Positions 26,405 to 35,185 of a stretch of DNA of 40,175 nt are shown piece after piece (the first letter of the stretch is position 1; each line of letters starts with the position of its first letter). The notes beneath the pieces were generated by a model. The model was not told the origin of the DNA, did not search any database, and saw only the letters and a list, made by a program, of their open reading frames with translations. Origin of the DNA: Gemmatimonadota bacterium. GTDB lineage: Bacteria > Gemmatimonadota > Gemmatimonadetes > Longimicrobiales > RSA9. The stretch covers positions 1 to 40,175 of the forward strand of contig SLCC01000181.1 in assembly GCA_007126035.1 (NCBI GenBank), in the 5' to 3' direction. The position numbers were made by a program, and so were the translations under genes.

Positions 26405-27291
26405 TCTATGTTCTCTATCTGTTCGCGCAGCCGCTCGATCTCGTTCTTGATGGCGACGACGCGCTGTTCGATCTCGGCGTCGTTGGACTTCGACCCTATG
26501 GTATTGGCCTCCCGGTGCATTTCCTGTACGAGGAATCCCAAACGCTTACCCACGGGCTCGGCGGCGTCTTCGTCCAGCATGGCCCGGAAGTGATCGATGT
26601 GGGAGCGGAGCCGGACCAGCTCCTCACTGATATCCCAGCGATCGGCGATGAGGGCGATCTCCCTGGCCAGTCGGTCATCGTCCAGCTGGGAGGTATCCAC
26701 CAGCTCCTGGATGGAGCGTCGCAGGCGCTCTCGCTCGCGGACCAGGCGCTCAGGTGCCTGCTCAGTGACGATGGCCATGACCTTGCCGATCGCATCGAGC
26801 CGCGCTTCCAGGTCGACTCGCAGGCTGCGGCCCTCGGCCTCCCGCATGGCTACGGTGGCAAGAGCGGCACGATCGGTGACTTCCCGTACCGCCTCGACCT
26901 CCAGCGCCGGCGCATCGGTCGACACGCGCACGACCAGGTCCGTGTGGCGCGCCAGCATGTCCAGGGTGACTTCTCCGGGCAGGTCGAACTTCTCCTTCAG
27001 CTTACGGAAGACGTGGATGTACTGGGCGGCCCGCGCATCGTCCAGCGTGAGGGCCGGCACGCCGTCCTCCTGGTCATCCACGCCTTCCAGCCGGTATGTG
27101 ACGCTTACGTGACCGCGGGAGATGTGGCTCTTCAGCCATTCCCGGATCTGCGGCTCGAACCGATCGAGCGCTGTGGGGTTCCGGACGTTGAGGCTGAAGA
27201 AGCGGTGGTTGACGGTGCGGACCTCAGCCCGCAGCACGCCTATCGGGGTCTCTAGCTCGGCGTCGCCGAAGCCGGTCATGCTCCTGATCAT
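26401..27291 (-). CDS. YicC/YloC family endoribonuclease-like protein
   Basis: This 296-aa protein begins with the family hallmark MIRSMTGFG and contains VRTVNHRFFSLNVRNP near residue 28. It ends with the DUF1732 region (RLGFLVQEMHREANTIGSKSNDAEI), which is almost invariant in YicC proteins. E. coli YicC was reported to be an endoribonuclease involved in small RNA decay; the role here is inferred from family. It is the first gene of yicC-gmk-rpoZ-coaBC and lies about 60 bases after the plug-domain gene. Confidence 0.93.
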   Translation of the reverse strand: MIRSMTGFGDAELETPIGVLRAEVRTVNHRFFSLNVRNPTALDRFEPQIREWLKSHISRGHVSVTYRLEGVDDQEDGVPALTLDDARAAQYIHVFRKLKEKFDLPGEVTLDMLARHTDLVVRVSTDAPALEVEAVREVTDRAALATVAMREAEGRSLRVDLEARLDAIGKVMAIVTEQAPERLVRERERLRRSIQELVDTSQLDDDRLAREIALIADRWDISEELVRLRSHIDHFRAMLDEDAAEPVGKRLGFLVQEMHREANTIGSKSNDAEIEQRVVAIKNEIERLREQIENIE

Positions 27292-27352
27292 CGGTTGTTG
27301 AAGGTAGAGTCAAAGCATTCCGGCCGCCAGCCGGCTGGTCGAGAGGGGGGCC

Positions 27353-29299
27353 TCAGTTCCAGAATTCCCACTTCACACCGTAGATGATGTGCTGGCCGGG
27401 CCTGGCGAAGCCGGGCAGGTCTTCCTGGAACAGCTGGTGGAACACGTTCTGCCAGCGGACGAAGGCCCGCACGGTCATGACGCGTATTGTGAGCTCCAGG
27501 TTCGTGGCCTGGTATGCCCCCACGGGCACCAACCCTTCGGCCTGAGGCACCACCATGTCCCCTCTGAAGACGTGCTCCGCCCGGCCGTACAGCTCCAGGT
27601 TGTCCGTGGGCAGGGGCAGGTCGTGGTATACCAGGGCCAGGTTCCACTGTTGGGCGGGGAAATAGGGCCAGGTATCGGGGACGTCCATGCCTACGAACCA
27701 GCCCTCGATGCGAAGCGGTCGCCAGGGCGTGGGCAGAGCGACGAGAGCCTCGAGCCCGTTCGCGTCGCCCCCAGCGGCGGCAGCGCCATCGATGTCGAAT
27801 GCCAGGCCGAAGGGCGGCACCACGTCGGCCGAGGCGCGGACGACGGCTGCGCCCATCAGCCAGCGCCGACGCTGGTACTCGAGTCCGAGTCGGGCTCCGT
27901 CCCGGGACCAGCGGCCCTCCACTGCGCCCAGCTCGTCACCCGGCAGAAGGTCTTGTGCGGTGAATAGACCGATGCTGGCACTGGCGCCCAGGAGCGGGCC
28001 GGCCCGGGCTTGCACAGCCAGGCGCCCTGTGTACGGTGCTCCGTCCCAACGCCCGTGGATCAGCTCCGTCCCCACGGCGAGCCAGTATGTGGGATAGGCC
28101 CAGGCCTGCGTCTCCAGCTCCTGAGCCGGCAGGCGCGGGTGGCCCCTGAAGCGGAGAGAAGCCTCGGCTTCCACAGGCACCGGTGCCACGAGCCGCGTGT
28201 TGAGGCGCACGCCGCCCTGGGGCGCGCCTTCCCGGAGCACGAGGCCGGCCACCTCGTCCTCCACCGACGAGGCGCCTGCGTAGCCCTCGGCGGTGACCGG
28301 CCCGAAGCGCGCGCGGGCCCGCACCGCCCAATCCCGGCGTAGCCCGTCCAGGGGCTCACCCACGCCCTCCCGACTCACATCCGCCTGCCGGAGCTCGAAC
28401 TGGATACCGCTGTCCTCACCGGCCAAGGTCCACTTGAGCGACGCCCCTTGCAGGCTCGCCCCCGGCCCGGGCAGCAACTGGCTCCCCAGGCTCTCGAATC
28501 CCACGGCCAGTCCGCCGCCCAGCAGGGAGGTCATGAAGGTGCCGCGGAACAAGTTGGTCCGGTAGTCGCCCGTGGCTGCCTCGATAACGCTGTACGGCTC
28601 GACTTCCACGGGGGAGAGGGTGCGGATGCGGACCGTGGCGCCCGTTACCCGCCTCTCCACCCGCACGTGCTCCAGTGTGACCAGGGGCAGACGGGAAGGA
28701 TCGAAGGTGGGGGCGGTCAACGGGTCCAGGACGAAGCCATCGATCTCGTAGCGGATCGCTCCGGCAGTGGCCCCGAAGACCGCGGAACTCTCGGGGTGGT
28801 TCACCGCCGTGGCACGCACGGCCGTGATACCGGGGATCCGCTCCAGCAGGTGCAACAGCGACAGGTCGGCAAGGCGCAGCAGGTCGGCCCTGCTCCATTC
28901 CCACACGCCGGTGGCCCATCCCCGCGGGCCGGGGTCCACCAACGCTGGCAAGGACGGCGGTGGCTCCGGCGGAAGAGTGTCAGGCGGGACCGTGTCCGGT
29001 GCCACCTCGTCCGGTTGAACGGGCGGTAACGTGTCAGGCAGAACAGGCGGCGGCAGCGTGTCGGGTGGGAGAGTGTCCGGTGGTGGTGGCGGGACGGTAT
29101 CCGGCGGAGCGACCCGCTGGATGGTCGGGGGGCAGGCCTCGAGCCATCCGTGTTGTGTCGGGCACGCGACGGTCCCGGTAACCAGATCTGGCGCACCCAC
29201 CATGACGGCCGCGGCAGTCACGGCGGCGAGCAGGGCACGGACGACGGGCGCCCCCGACCGAATCCCGGACCGGGGGCGCCTGCCGGCCTGACAGGGCAT
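27353..29299 (-). CDS. Outer-membrane plug-domain protein with Pro-rich PDTLPP repeats
   Basis: This 648-aa exported protein starts with an Arg-rich segment and a hydrophobic signal region (about residues 18-44). A low-complexity stretch (63-118) contains six PDT[V/L]PP-type units. A plug-like domain of TonB-dependent receptors comes next (about 132-230; LLERIPGITAVR, IRYEIDGFVLD, LEHVRVERR). The remaining roughly 420 residues alternate as in beta-barrels and finish IIYGVKWEFWN, close to an aromatic end. That is short for a 22-strand receptor barrel, and no TonB box is seen. The ATG at 29299 overlaps the pepA stop by one base. The substrate is unknown. Confidence 0.75.
   Translation of the reverse strand: MPCQAGRRPRSGIRSGAPVVRALLAAVTAAAVMVGAPDLVTGTVACPTQHGWLEACPPTIQRVAPPDTVPPPPPDTLPPDTLPPPVLPDTLPPVQPDEVAPDTVPPDTLPPEPPPSLPALVDPGPRGWATGVWEWSRADLLRLADLSLLHLLERIPGITAVRATAVNHPESSAVFGATAGAIRYEIDGFVLDPLTAPTFDPSRLPLVTLEHVRVERRVTGATVRIRTLSPVEVEPYSVIEAATGDYRTNLFRGTFMTSLLGGGLAVGFESLGSQLLPGPGASLQGASLKWTLAGEDSGIQFELRQADVSREGVGEPLDGLRRDWAVRARARFGPVTAEGYAGASSVEDEVAGLVLREGAPQGGVRLNTRLVAPVPVEAEASLRFRGHPRLPAQELETQAWAYPTYWLAVGTELIHGRWDGAPYTGRLAVQARAGPLLGASASIGLFTAQDLLPGDELGAVEGRWSRDGARLGLEYQRRRWLMGAAVVRASADVVPPFGLAFDIDGAAAAGGDANGLEALVALPTPWRPLRIEGWFVGMDVPDTWPYFPAQQWNLALVYHDLPLPTDNLELYGRAEHVFRGDMVVPQAEGLVPVGAYQATNLELTIRVMTVRAFVRWQNVFHQLFQEDLPGFARPGQHIIYGVKWEFWN
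28946..29113 (-). repeat. Coding repeat for PDT[V/L]PP units
   Basis: Within the plug-domain gene this segment encodes residues 63-118, made almost wholly of Pro, Asp, Thr, Val and Leu with about six PDTLPP or PDTVPP units of uneven spacing. It would form an extended linker between the signal region and the plug domain, perhaps spanning part of the periplasm. Confidence 0.8.
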
Positions 29300-30828
29300 C
29301 ACCGTGACGCCCGCTCTCTGATCCACTCGATGAACAGGCGTGTGGGCACGCCGGTGGGTCCCTTGCGCAGGTAGGACGCCGGCTCGTCCCTGTACGCCGT
29401 GCCAGCGATGTCGAGGTGGACCCACGGAATGTCACCGACGAACTCCTTGAGGAACCAGCCGGCGGTGATGGATCCGGCGGGCCGGCCGCCGACGTTCTTC
29501 AGGTCGGCCACCTCGCTGTCCAGCTGTTTCCGGTATGGGTCCCAGAGCGGGAGGGGCCAGCAGCGCTCGCCCGTCCGCTCCCCCACGGCCCGGACCTGGT
29601 CGATGAGCCCGCCATCATTGCCCATGAGCCCTATGGCCTCGTGGCCCAGGGCGATGACCACCGAGCCGGTGAGGGTAGCCGCGTCGATCATGGCCTGGGG
29701 CTGGAAGCGCCTGGCGTACGCCAGGGCGTCGGCCAGGATCATCCGGCCTTCCGCGTCGGTGTTGATCACCTCCACGGTCTTGCCCGAATACATGGTGACG
29801 ACGTCGCCTGGCTTGGTGGCACGGCCCGACGGCAGATTCTCGGTACACGGCACCAGCGCCACCAGGTTGATGGCTGGCCGGAGACGGGCCACGGCGTGCA
29901 TTGCTCCCAGCACGGCGGCGGCGCCGGCCATGTCGTACTTCATCTCCTCCATCTTCTCCGGCGGCTTGAGGGAGATGCCGCCCGTATCGAAGGTGACGCC
30001 CTTGCCCACCAGCGCCAGGGGCTGGTCGCCTTCCTCTCCGCCATGGTACCGCAGGACGATGAAGCAGGGCTCCTCCTCGGTTCCCGCCGCCACCGACAGG
30101 ATGCCACGGAGTCCTTCCTTCTCCATGGCTGCCCGGTCAAGCACAGTGATCTCCATATCACCGTCGCGGGCTATCTCCCGCGCCACATCCGCCAGGTGGG
30201 ACGGAGTGGCCAGGTTGGCCGGCTTCGCGGCGAGCTCCCGGGCCAGGTTCTCACCGGCAGCCACAGCCTGTCCCACCTCAACGCCGGGCTGCATCTCGTC
30301 CGCCTCGCGCTGGTTCGAGGCCACTAGCATGAGTGACTGGAGGCGGACCACCGGCTCGTCGTCCTCTCCGGGAGAGGTCTTCAGGTCCCGGTAATCCCAC
30401 GCCGCCAGTGCCGCCCCCTCGACGGCGCCTCGCGCGGCGAAGTAGGCGCCCATGTGCTCACTCGTCCGCTCCACGTGTCCCAGGGCCACGGCCATCTCCG
30501 ATACGCGCATGCGCTCCGCCTGGCGGACGGCGGTGCCGACCGCCTTGCGGAGCCCCTGCATGGCGTAGCTCTCTCGCTTCCCGATCCCCACCAGGAGAAC
30601 CCGTTCAGCGGCTACGTCCGCTTGTCCGGGATACAACACCAGCGTCTCCTCGGCCTTACCACGGAAGTCGCCGCGGGACATGAGGCGAGAGAGGAGTCCG
30701 TTCAGGGCCTCATCCACCGCGGCCGCCGCACCCGTCGGCTGTCGGTCATCCTCGAAGTGTTGCAGGACGAGGAGTGGGGTGTGCACCGCAGGGACCGTAT
30801 CGGTACGAATCGAAATGTCGAGAGGCAT
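29299..30828 (-). CDS. pepA: Leucyl aminopeptidase, M17 family
   Basis: This cytosolic metallo-exopeptidase removes N-terminal residues from peptides. The 509-aa protein has an N-terminal macro-like domain (1-170) and the M17 catalytic domain. That domain includes GKGVTFDTGGISLKP (metal and catalytic Lys), the family signature NTDAEGRMILADAL, and the late SITAGWFLKEFVG with VHLDIAGTA. The ATG at 30828 has GAGGA seven bases upstream. A perfect -35 lies at 30950-30955, and a possible 14-codon leader ORF ends six bases before the start. It overlaps the plug-domain gene by one base. Some M17 proteins also bind DNA; nothing here tests that. Confidence 0.95.
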   Translation of the reverse strand: MPLDISIRTDTVPAVHTPLLVLQHFEDDRQPTGAAAAVDEALNGLLSRLMSRGDFRGKAEETLVLYPGQADVAAERVLLVGIGKRESYAMQGLRKAVGTAVRQAERMRVSEMAVALGHVERTSEHMGAYFAARGAVEGAALAAWDYRDLKTSPGEDDEPVVRLQSLMLVASNQREADEMQPGVEVGQAVAAGENLARELAAKPANLATPSHLADVAREIARDGDMEITVLDRAAMEKEGLRGILSVAAGTEEEPCFIVLRYHGGEEGDQPLALVGKGVTFDTGGISLKPPEKMEEMKYDMAGAAAVLGAMHAVARLRPAINLVALVPCTENLPSGRATKPGDVVTMYSGKTVEVINTDAEGRMILADALAYARRFQPQAMIDAATLTGSVVIALGHEAIGLMGNDGGLIDQVRAVGERTGERCWPLPLWDPYRKQLDSEVADLKNVGGRPAGSITAGWFLKEFVGDIPWVHLDIAGTAYRDEPASYLRKGPTGVPTRLFIEWIRERASR

Positions 30829-30834
30829 GGTTCC

Positions 30835-30879
30835 TCAGGTGATTGCTGGACCGGCTTCCGCGAACCCGGAGGTCTTCAT
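30835..30879 (-). CDS. Possible 14-residue leader peptide upstream of pepA
   Basis: On the minus strand GGAGGAGG (30897-30890) is followed after ten bases by ATG and 14 codons (MKTSGFAEAGPAIT), ending in TGA at 30837-30835. That stop overlaps the GAGGA ribosome site of pepA, which begins six bases later. The arrangement would allow translational coupling or leader control. The peptide resembles nothing I know and may be chance. Confidence 0.35.
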   Translation of the reverse strand: MKTSGFAEAGPAIT

Positions 30880-30926
30880 CAGGATCGCACCTCCTCCAGC
30901 GGGTGCTCGAGGTCATCGGCACGATC

Positions 30927-30955
30927 GATGTATCCGGGTCCGCCACATATGTCAA
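30927..30955 (-). promoter_or_regulatory. Sigma-70-type promoter for pepA
   Basis: On the minus strand a perfect TTGACA (30955-30950) is followed after 17 bases by TACATC (30932-30927). Transcription would start near 30920, giving a leader of about 92 bases that includes the possible leader ORF. Confidence 0.55.
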
Positions 30956-31014
30956 CTGGCTCGTACAGGGTCAGCTGTGTGGACACGCCCTCCCATATCA
31001 GCCAGAGAGCAATC

Positions 31015-31043
31015 TTGCAGCCCCCGGGCCAACCTAGTAAGAT
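31015..31043 (+). promoter_or_regulatory. Promoter candidate for the hydroxyacid dehydrogenase operon
   Basis: TTGCAG (31015-31020) is followed after 17 bases by TAAGAT (31038-31043). The -10 matches 4/6 and the -35 only 3/6. It lies 60 bases before the ATG at 31103, in the divergent gap with pepA. Confidence 0.35.
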
Positions 31044-31102
31044 CTGCTGCGTCGCGCCCGCTATCCGGACGCCGGGTCGCGTCACCTCACCAGGGGGAAG
31101 GC

Positions 31103-32077
31103 ATGGCTAAGGTCGTTTTCATCAGCGGTCAACGTGAATGGGTAGCCCAGGTACTGCAGGAGAAAGCGCCCTCGGAGGACTTCGACGTCGCATGGATTCC
31201 ACGGAAGGCGCCAGACGCGGAAAAGCTTCCTCTCCTCCACGAGGCCGAGTTCCTGGTGCTTCATCCCGCCGAGATCTCTCCTGACCTCCTCCGCGCCGCG
31301 GGCAACCTGCGCCTGATCCAGCTCCTCACGGCGGGCTACGACAAGATCGACCTGAAGCTGGCCGCCGAGCTGGGCGTGCCGGTGGCCACCAACGGTGGCG
31401 CGAACTCGTGGGCCGTGGCCGAGCACGCGGTTGCCCTTCTCCTCGCCCTGTACAAGAGGCTGCCCCACTGTGACCGTTCCGTGCGGGAGGGACGCTGGCG
31501 GGAGCCGATCACCGGATTCAACACCTACGAGGTCGCCGGCAAGACCCTCGGGCTCATCGGAGCCGGCAACATCGGACGGAAGGTCGCCCGCAGGCTCGCA
31601 GCCTTCGAGGCCAGGGTGCTGTATACCGACATCGTCCCCGCCCCGGACATAGAGGAAGATCTGGACGCGCGGCGGGTCTCCCTGGAAGAGCTCCTGGCGG
31701 AAGCCGACATCATCAGTCTTCACGTCCCCGCCACCAAGGATACCTACAGGCTGATAAACCGGGACACCATCGCCCGGATGAAGCCGGGTACCGTCATTAT
31801 AAACACCAGCCGCGGCGCAGCCATCGACGAGGAAGCCCTCGTCGAAGCCCTGCGAGAAGAACGGATCGCCGGGGCTTGCCTGGACGTGTTCGCCGACGAG
31901 CCGATCCCGGCAGATCACCCGATTCTCCAACTCGACAACGTCGTGCTCTCGCCCCATACCGGCGGCCATTCCTACGAGGGATGGTTCCGCAGGGCAGAGT
32001 TCGCGTGGCAGAATATTCAACGTGCCGTAAACGGGGAACCACTCCAGTCACTCGTCCCCGCAGCAGCGCAGGAGTGA
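31103..32077 (+). CDS. D-isomer-specific 2-hydroxyacid dehydrogenase
   Basis: This NAD(P)-dependent enzyme interconverts a D-2-hydroxyacid and a 2-oxoacid. The 324-aa protein has the catalytic domain in two halves around the Rossmann domain (GLIGAGNIGRKVA near residue 155). The active-site Arg is in INTSRGAAID, the Glu in FADEPIPADHP, and the His in SPHTGGHS. TAGYDKIDL near 77 is typical of the phosphoglycerate dehydrogenase superfamily. The ATG at 31103 has GGGGAAGG just upstream. The substrate is not determined; co-direction with the 2-oxoacid decarboxylase genes downstream suggests a glyoxylate, pyruvate or related oxoacid, by inference only. Confidence 0.9.
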   Translation: MAKVVFISGQREWVAQVLQEKAPSEDFDVAWIPRKAPDAEKLPLLHEAEFLVLHPAEISPDLLRAAGNLRLIQLLTAGYDKIDLKLAAELGVPVATNGGANSWAVAEHAVALLLALYKRLPHCDRSVREGRWREPITGFNTYEVAGKTLGLIGAGNIGRKVARRLAAFEARVLYTDIVPAPDIEEDLDARRVSLEELLAEADIISLHVPATKDTYRLINRDTIARMKPGTVIINTSRGAAIDEEALVEALREERIAGACLDVFADEPIPADHPILQLDNVVLSPHTGGHSYEGWFRRAEFAWQNIQRAVNGEPLQSLVPAAAQE

Positions 32078-32114
32078 CCGATCATCCTACCCAACAGAGA
32101 ATCGAGGTGACGCC

Positions 32115-32582
32115 ATGAAGATCACCGTCCGGCAGAAGAGCGATTTCCACTTCATCGGAACAGGCGAGGATTTCGGAGGCGAGCTACCAATCGATGCGGC
32201 TGCGCATGTTGGCGGGAAGGGCCGCGGCTTCCGTCCACCTGGCCTCATGATGTACTCCGTTGCCGCCTGCATGGGAATCCATGCATACGAAGCGCTTCAT
32301 CACGCCGGCAAGCACGTGGAGGACGTGGAGGTATTCACCGACGGCGAGCGGCGACCGGATTACCCCAAGGTCTATACCAAGATCGTCCTCTCCTTCCGGA
32401 TGAAGGGCCGGGACCTGACGGACGAGGACGTGCGCAGCGCCATCAACGACGCGCTCACGCGTACCTGTAGCATCGCGGTCATGGTCAACGTGGCCTGCCC
32501 CATCACGTGCGAGTACGAGGTCGACGTGGAGAACGGCGCACCCGTCAAGGGCGCGTTCACATCCGAGTCGGCAACGCTGTGA
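32115..32582 (+). CDS. OsmC/Ohr-family protein
   Basis: This 155-aa protein has the OsmC fold, often a thiol peroxidase against organic hydroperoxides. The two expected cysteines are present: in SVAACMGIHAYEAL near residue 52 and in RTCSIAVMVNVACP near 117. Further Cys residues follow (ACPITC). Some OsmC-like proteins bind other ligands, so peroxidase activity is likely but not proven. It lies 37 bases after the dehydrogenase stop; the next gene follows in 7 bases and uses a GAGGG that overlaps this stop codon. Confidence 0.88.
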   Translation: MKITVRQKSDFHFIGTGEDFGGELPIDAAAHVGGKGRGFRPPGLMMYSVAACMGIHAYEALHHAGKHVEDVEVFTDGERRPDYPKVYTKIVLSFRMKGRDLTDEDVRSAINDALTRTCSIAVMVNVACPITCEYEVDVENGAPVKGAFTSESATL

Positions 32583-32589
32583 GGGCACC

Positions 32590-34002
32590 ATGACCCCGGA
32601 CGAAATTCTCGATGGGTTCGCTCGTGATATCCGCGCGCTGCTCGACCAGCCAGCGGCAGCCAAGCCGGTCAAGGTCACCGACCTGACGCCGCGGGATGGA
32701 CAGCAGTGCAAGCTTGCCACGCGTGTCACGACCGATGACCTGCTGCCCCTCTGTGAAGCTCTGGACAAGTGCGGCTTCTACGCCGTCGAAGTCTGGGGCG
32801 GCGCCAGCTTCGATGTCTGCCTCCGCTACCTCAACGAGGATCCATGGGACCGGCTCCGGCGGATCAAGGAGGTGATGCCGAACACGAAGCTCCAGATGCT
32901 GCTGCGGGGCCAGCACATCCTGGCCTACCGCCCGTACAGCGACTCGATCGTTCGCAAGTTCTGTGAGCGAGCTGTGGCCAATGGCATAGACGTATTCCGG
33001 ATCTTCGAAGCCACCAACGACTTCCGGAACATCCGGACGGCCACCGAGGCAGTCAAGGAGTTCGGCGGCGAAGCGCATGTCGAGGTGAATTACACGATCA
33101 GTCCCGTGCACACCCTCGACAAATGGCTCGAGTACGCCGATCAACTGGTCGATATCGGCGCGGACTGGCTCTCTCTGAAGGACGCCACAGGGATCCTCAT
33201 GCCCTTTGACGCCTACCGGATCATCCGGGGCATCAAGGAGCGCGCCGGTGACGATCTCCCCGTCCTCCTGCACAGCCATGACATGAGTGGCGCCTCGAGC
33301 ATGTGCCACCTCATGGCCATTCTGGCGGGAGTCGATATGATCGATACGGTCCTCTCCCCCCTGTCTTTCGGCTCCTCGCATCCTGCCACAGAAACCATGA
33401 TCGCCGCCCTACAGGGCACGCCCTTCGAGACCGGGATCAACCTGGTAGACCTGGAAGAGCCTACCCGCATCACCAAGGAGATCCGGGACAAGTACCAGAA
33501 GTACCAGACAGGTTACACGGGCGTGAGCGCCGAGGTGCTAACCCACAAGATCCCCGGGGGCATGATCTCCAACATGGTGGCCCAGCTGGAGGAGGCGGGC
33601 CGCATGGACCTCATGGATGCCGCCCTGCAGGAGTGCCCCAGCGTGGAGCGGGACCTGGGCTATCCGCCACTCCTCACCCCTACCAGCCAGATCGTGGGGG
33701 TCCAGGCGGTCCTGAACGTACTGGCCGGCGAGCGCTACAAGCTCATCACCCGCGAGGTGACCGACTATGTCAAGGGCAAGTACGGCCGACCGCCGGGTTC
33801 GGTCAGCCGCGAGCTCGTCGCCAAGGTGACAGGCAGCGATTCTCCACCGGACTATTCCGTCCGCGCCGGGGAATTGGCCGACCCCGATGACTGGGAGAAG
33901 GCCACAGAGGCTCTCGGACCCCTCGCCAAGAGCGACGAGGATATCCTGTTGGGAGTACTCTACCCGATGCAGGCCAAAGACTTCCTGTCCGCCAGAGGAT
34001 AG
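32590..34002 (+). CDS. Carboxyltransferase (alpha) subunit, oxaloacetate decarboxylase/pyruvate carboxylase B type
   Basis: It moves CO2 between a 2-oxoacid and biotin. The 470-aa protein has the HMGL-like TIM barrel with metal ligands Asp36 (TPRDGQQ), His228 and His230 (LHSHDMSG), and the lysine Lys197 (LSLKDATG) that is carbamylated in relatives. The PYC/OADA C-domain follows (YTGVSAEVLTHKIPGGMISNM). The protein stops before any biotinyl domain. Usual OadA proteins read LRDAHQS and LTSQP; here these are TPRDGQQC and GSSHP, so the catalytic Thr position is Ser262. Substrate may therefore differ from oxaloacetate. It heads the alpha-beta-gamma-carrier gene set. Confidence 0.85.
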   Translation: MTPDEILDGFARDIRALLDQPAAAKPVKVTDLTPRDGQQCKLATRVTTDDLLPLCEALDKCGFYAVEVWGGASFDVCLRYLNEDPWDRLRRIKEVMPNTKLQMLLRGQHILAYRPYSDSIVRKFCERAVANGIDVFRIFEATNDFRNIRTATEAVKEFGGEAHVEVNYTISPVHTLDKWLEYADQLVDIGADWLSLKDATGILMPFDAYRIIRGIKERAGDDLPVLLHSHDMSGASSMCHLMAILAGVDMIDTVLSPLSFGSSHPATETMIAALQGTPFETGINLVDLEEPTRITKEIRDKYQKYQTGYTGVSAEVLTHKIPGGMISNMVAQLEEAGRMDLMDAALQECPSVERDLGYPPLLTPTSQIVGVQAVLNVLAGERYKLITREVTDYVKGKYGRPPGSVSRELVAKVTGSDSPPDYSVRAGELADPDDWEKATEALGPLAKSDEDILLGVLYPMQAKDFLSARG

Positions 34003-34028
34003 CGCTCAGTCCAGGGAGATAGCTGACG

Positions 34029-35171
34029 TTGGAACCTATTATCGATATCACTGCTGAGGTATGGGCTCAGTCGGGAGTGGTCGCCCTCAACTGGAAGCAC
34101 CCGATCATGTGGGCGATCGGACTGCTCTTCATATATCTGGCCGTCGCCAAGAAGTACGAGCCCCTCATTCTGCTGCCCATCGGGTTCGGTATCTTCCTGG
34201 TCAACTTCCCGGCGTCACCACTCATGGGTTGGGGCGATGACTTCCCGGACCTGCTGAGGTTCTTCTATCACTTCGGCCTGGTGTGGCAAATCCTGCCACC
34301 GCTCATCTTTCTCGGCATCGGGGCCATGACGGACTTCGGGCCGTTACTCTCCAACCCGAAGACGCTGCTGATCGGCGCCGGAGCACAGCTGGGAATGCCG
34401 GTGACGTTCATCGGCGCCATCATGATCGGGATGACGCCCGCCGAAGCGGCAGCGATAGGCATCATCGGGGGCGCGGACGGGCCCACTACCATCTTCCTGG
34501 CCCAGCAGGTCGCTCCTCACATGTTGGGGGCGGCGGCCCTGGCCGCATACTCGTACATGGCCATGGTCCCGATCATCCAGCCGCCGATCATGAGGCTCCT
34601 GACCACGGGCGATGAACGGCGGATCGTCATGACGCAGACCCGCGTGGTGACGCCGACCGAGAAGATCATCTTTCCGATCATCCTGGCTGGCCTCATATCG
34701 CTGATGGTTCCCGCTGTCATGCCGCTGATAGCCATGTTCACGTTCGGCAACCTGATGCGCGAGAGCGGCGTCGTGGACCGACTCAGCGAGACGGCTCAGG
34801 GAGCGTTGGTCAACACGGTCACGATCTTCCTGGGTATCGCGGTGGGCGCGACAATGGTTGCGGATCAGTTCCTGACACCCATACCTCTGTTCGTGCTGGC
34901 GCTGGGCCTGATCAGCTTTATCCTGTGCACGAGCGGCGGCATACTGACGGTGAAGGTGATGAACCTGTTCCTGAAGCCAGAGAACAAGATCAATCCGTTG
35001 ATAGGCTCCGCCGGAGTATCGGCTGTACCGATGGCTGCCCGGGTGTCTCAAACGGTGGGCGCGGAAGCGAACCCGCAGAATTTCCTGATCATGCACGCCC
35101 TCGGTCCGAATCTGGCAGGCGTGGTGGCAACCGCTACGGCGGCGGGTCTCTTTCTCGCCCTCTTCGCCTAG
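34029..35171 (+). CDS. oadB: Sodium ion-translocating decarboxylase beta subunit
   Basis: This membrane subunit decarboxylates carboxybiotin and pumps Na+ out of the cell. The 380-aa protein has about nine or more hydrophobic helices. The signature GIIGGADGPTTIFLA contains the aspartate essential in Klebsiella OadB. Other conserved stretches are GLVWQILPPLIFLGIGAMTDFGPLL, LIGSAGVSAVPMAARV and HALGPNLAG. The start is TTG at 34029 with AGGGAGA nine bases upstream. OadB, MmdB and GcdB are close homologues; the adjacent HMGL-type carboxyltransferase favours oxaloacetate decarboxylase. Confidence 0.92.
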   Translation: MEPIIDITAEVWAQSGVVALNWKHPIMWAIGLLFIYLAVAKKYEPLILLPIGFGIFLVNFPASPLMGWGDDFPDLLRFFYHFGLVWQILPPLIFLGIGAMTDFGPLLSNPKTLLIGAGAQLGMPVTFIGAIMIGMTPAEAAAIGIIGGADGPTTIFLAQQVAPHMLGAAALAAYSYMAMVPIIQPPIMRLLTTGDERRIVMTQTRVVTPTEKIIFPIILAGLISLMVPAVMPLIAMFTFGNLMRESGVVDRLSETAQGALVNTVTIFLGIAVGATMVADQFLTPIPLFVLALGLISFILCTSGGILTVKVMNLFLKPENKINPLIGSAGVSAVPMAARVSQTVGAEANPQNFLIMHALGPNLAGVVATATAAGLFLALFA

Positions 35172-35185
35172 AACGCGGAGGAAGC

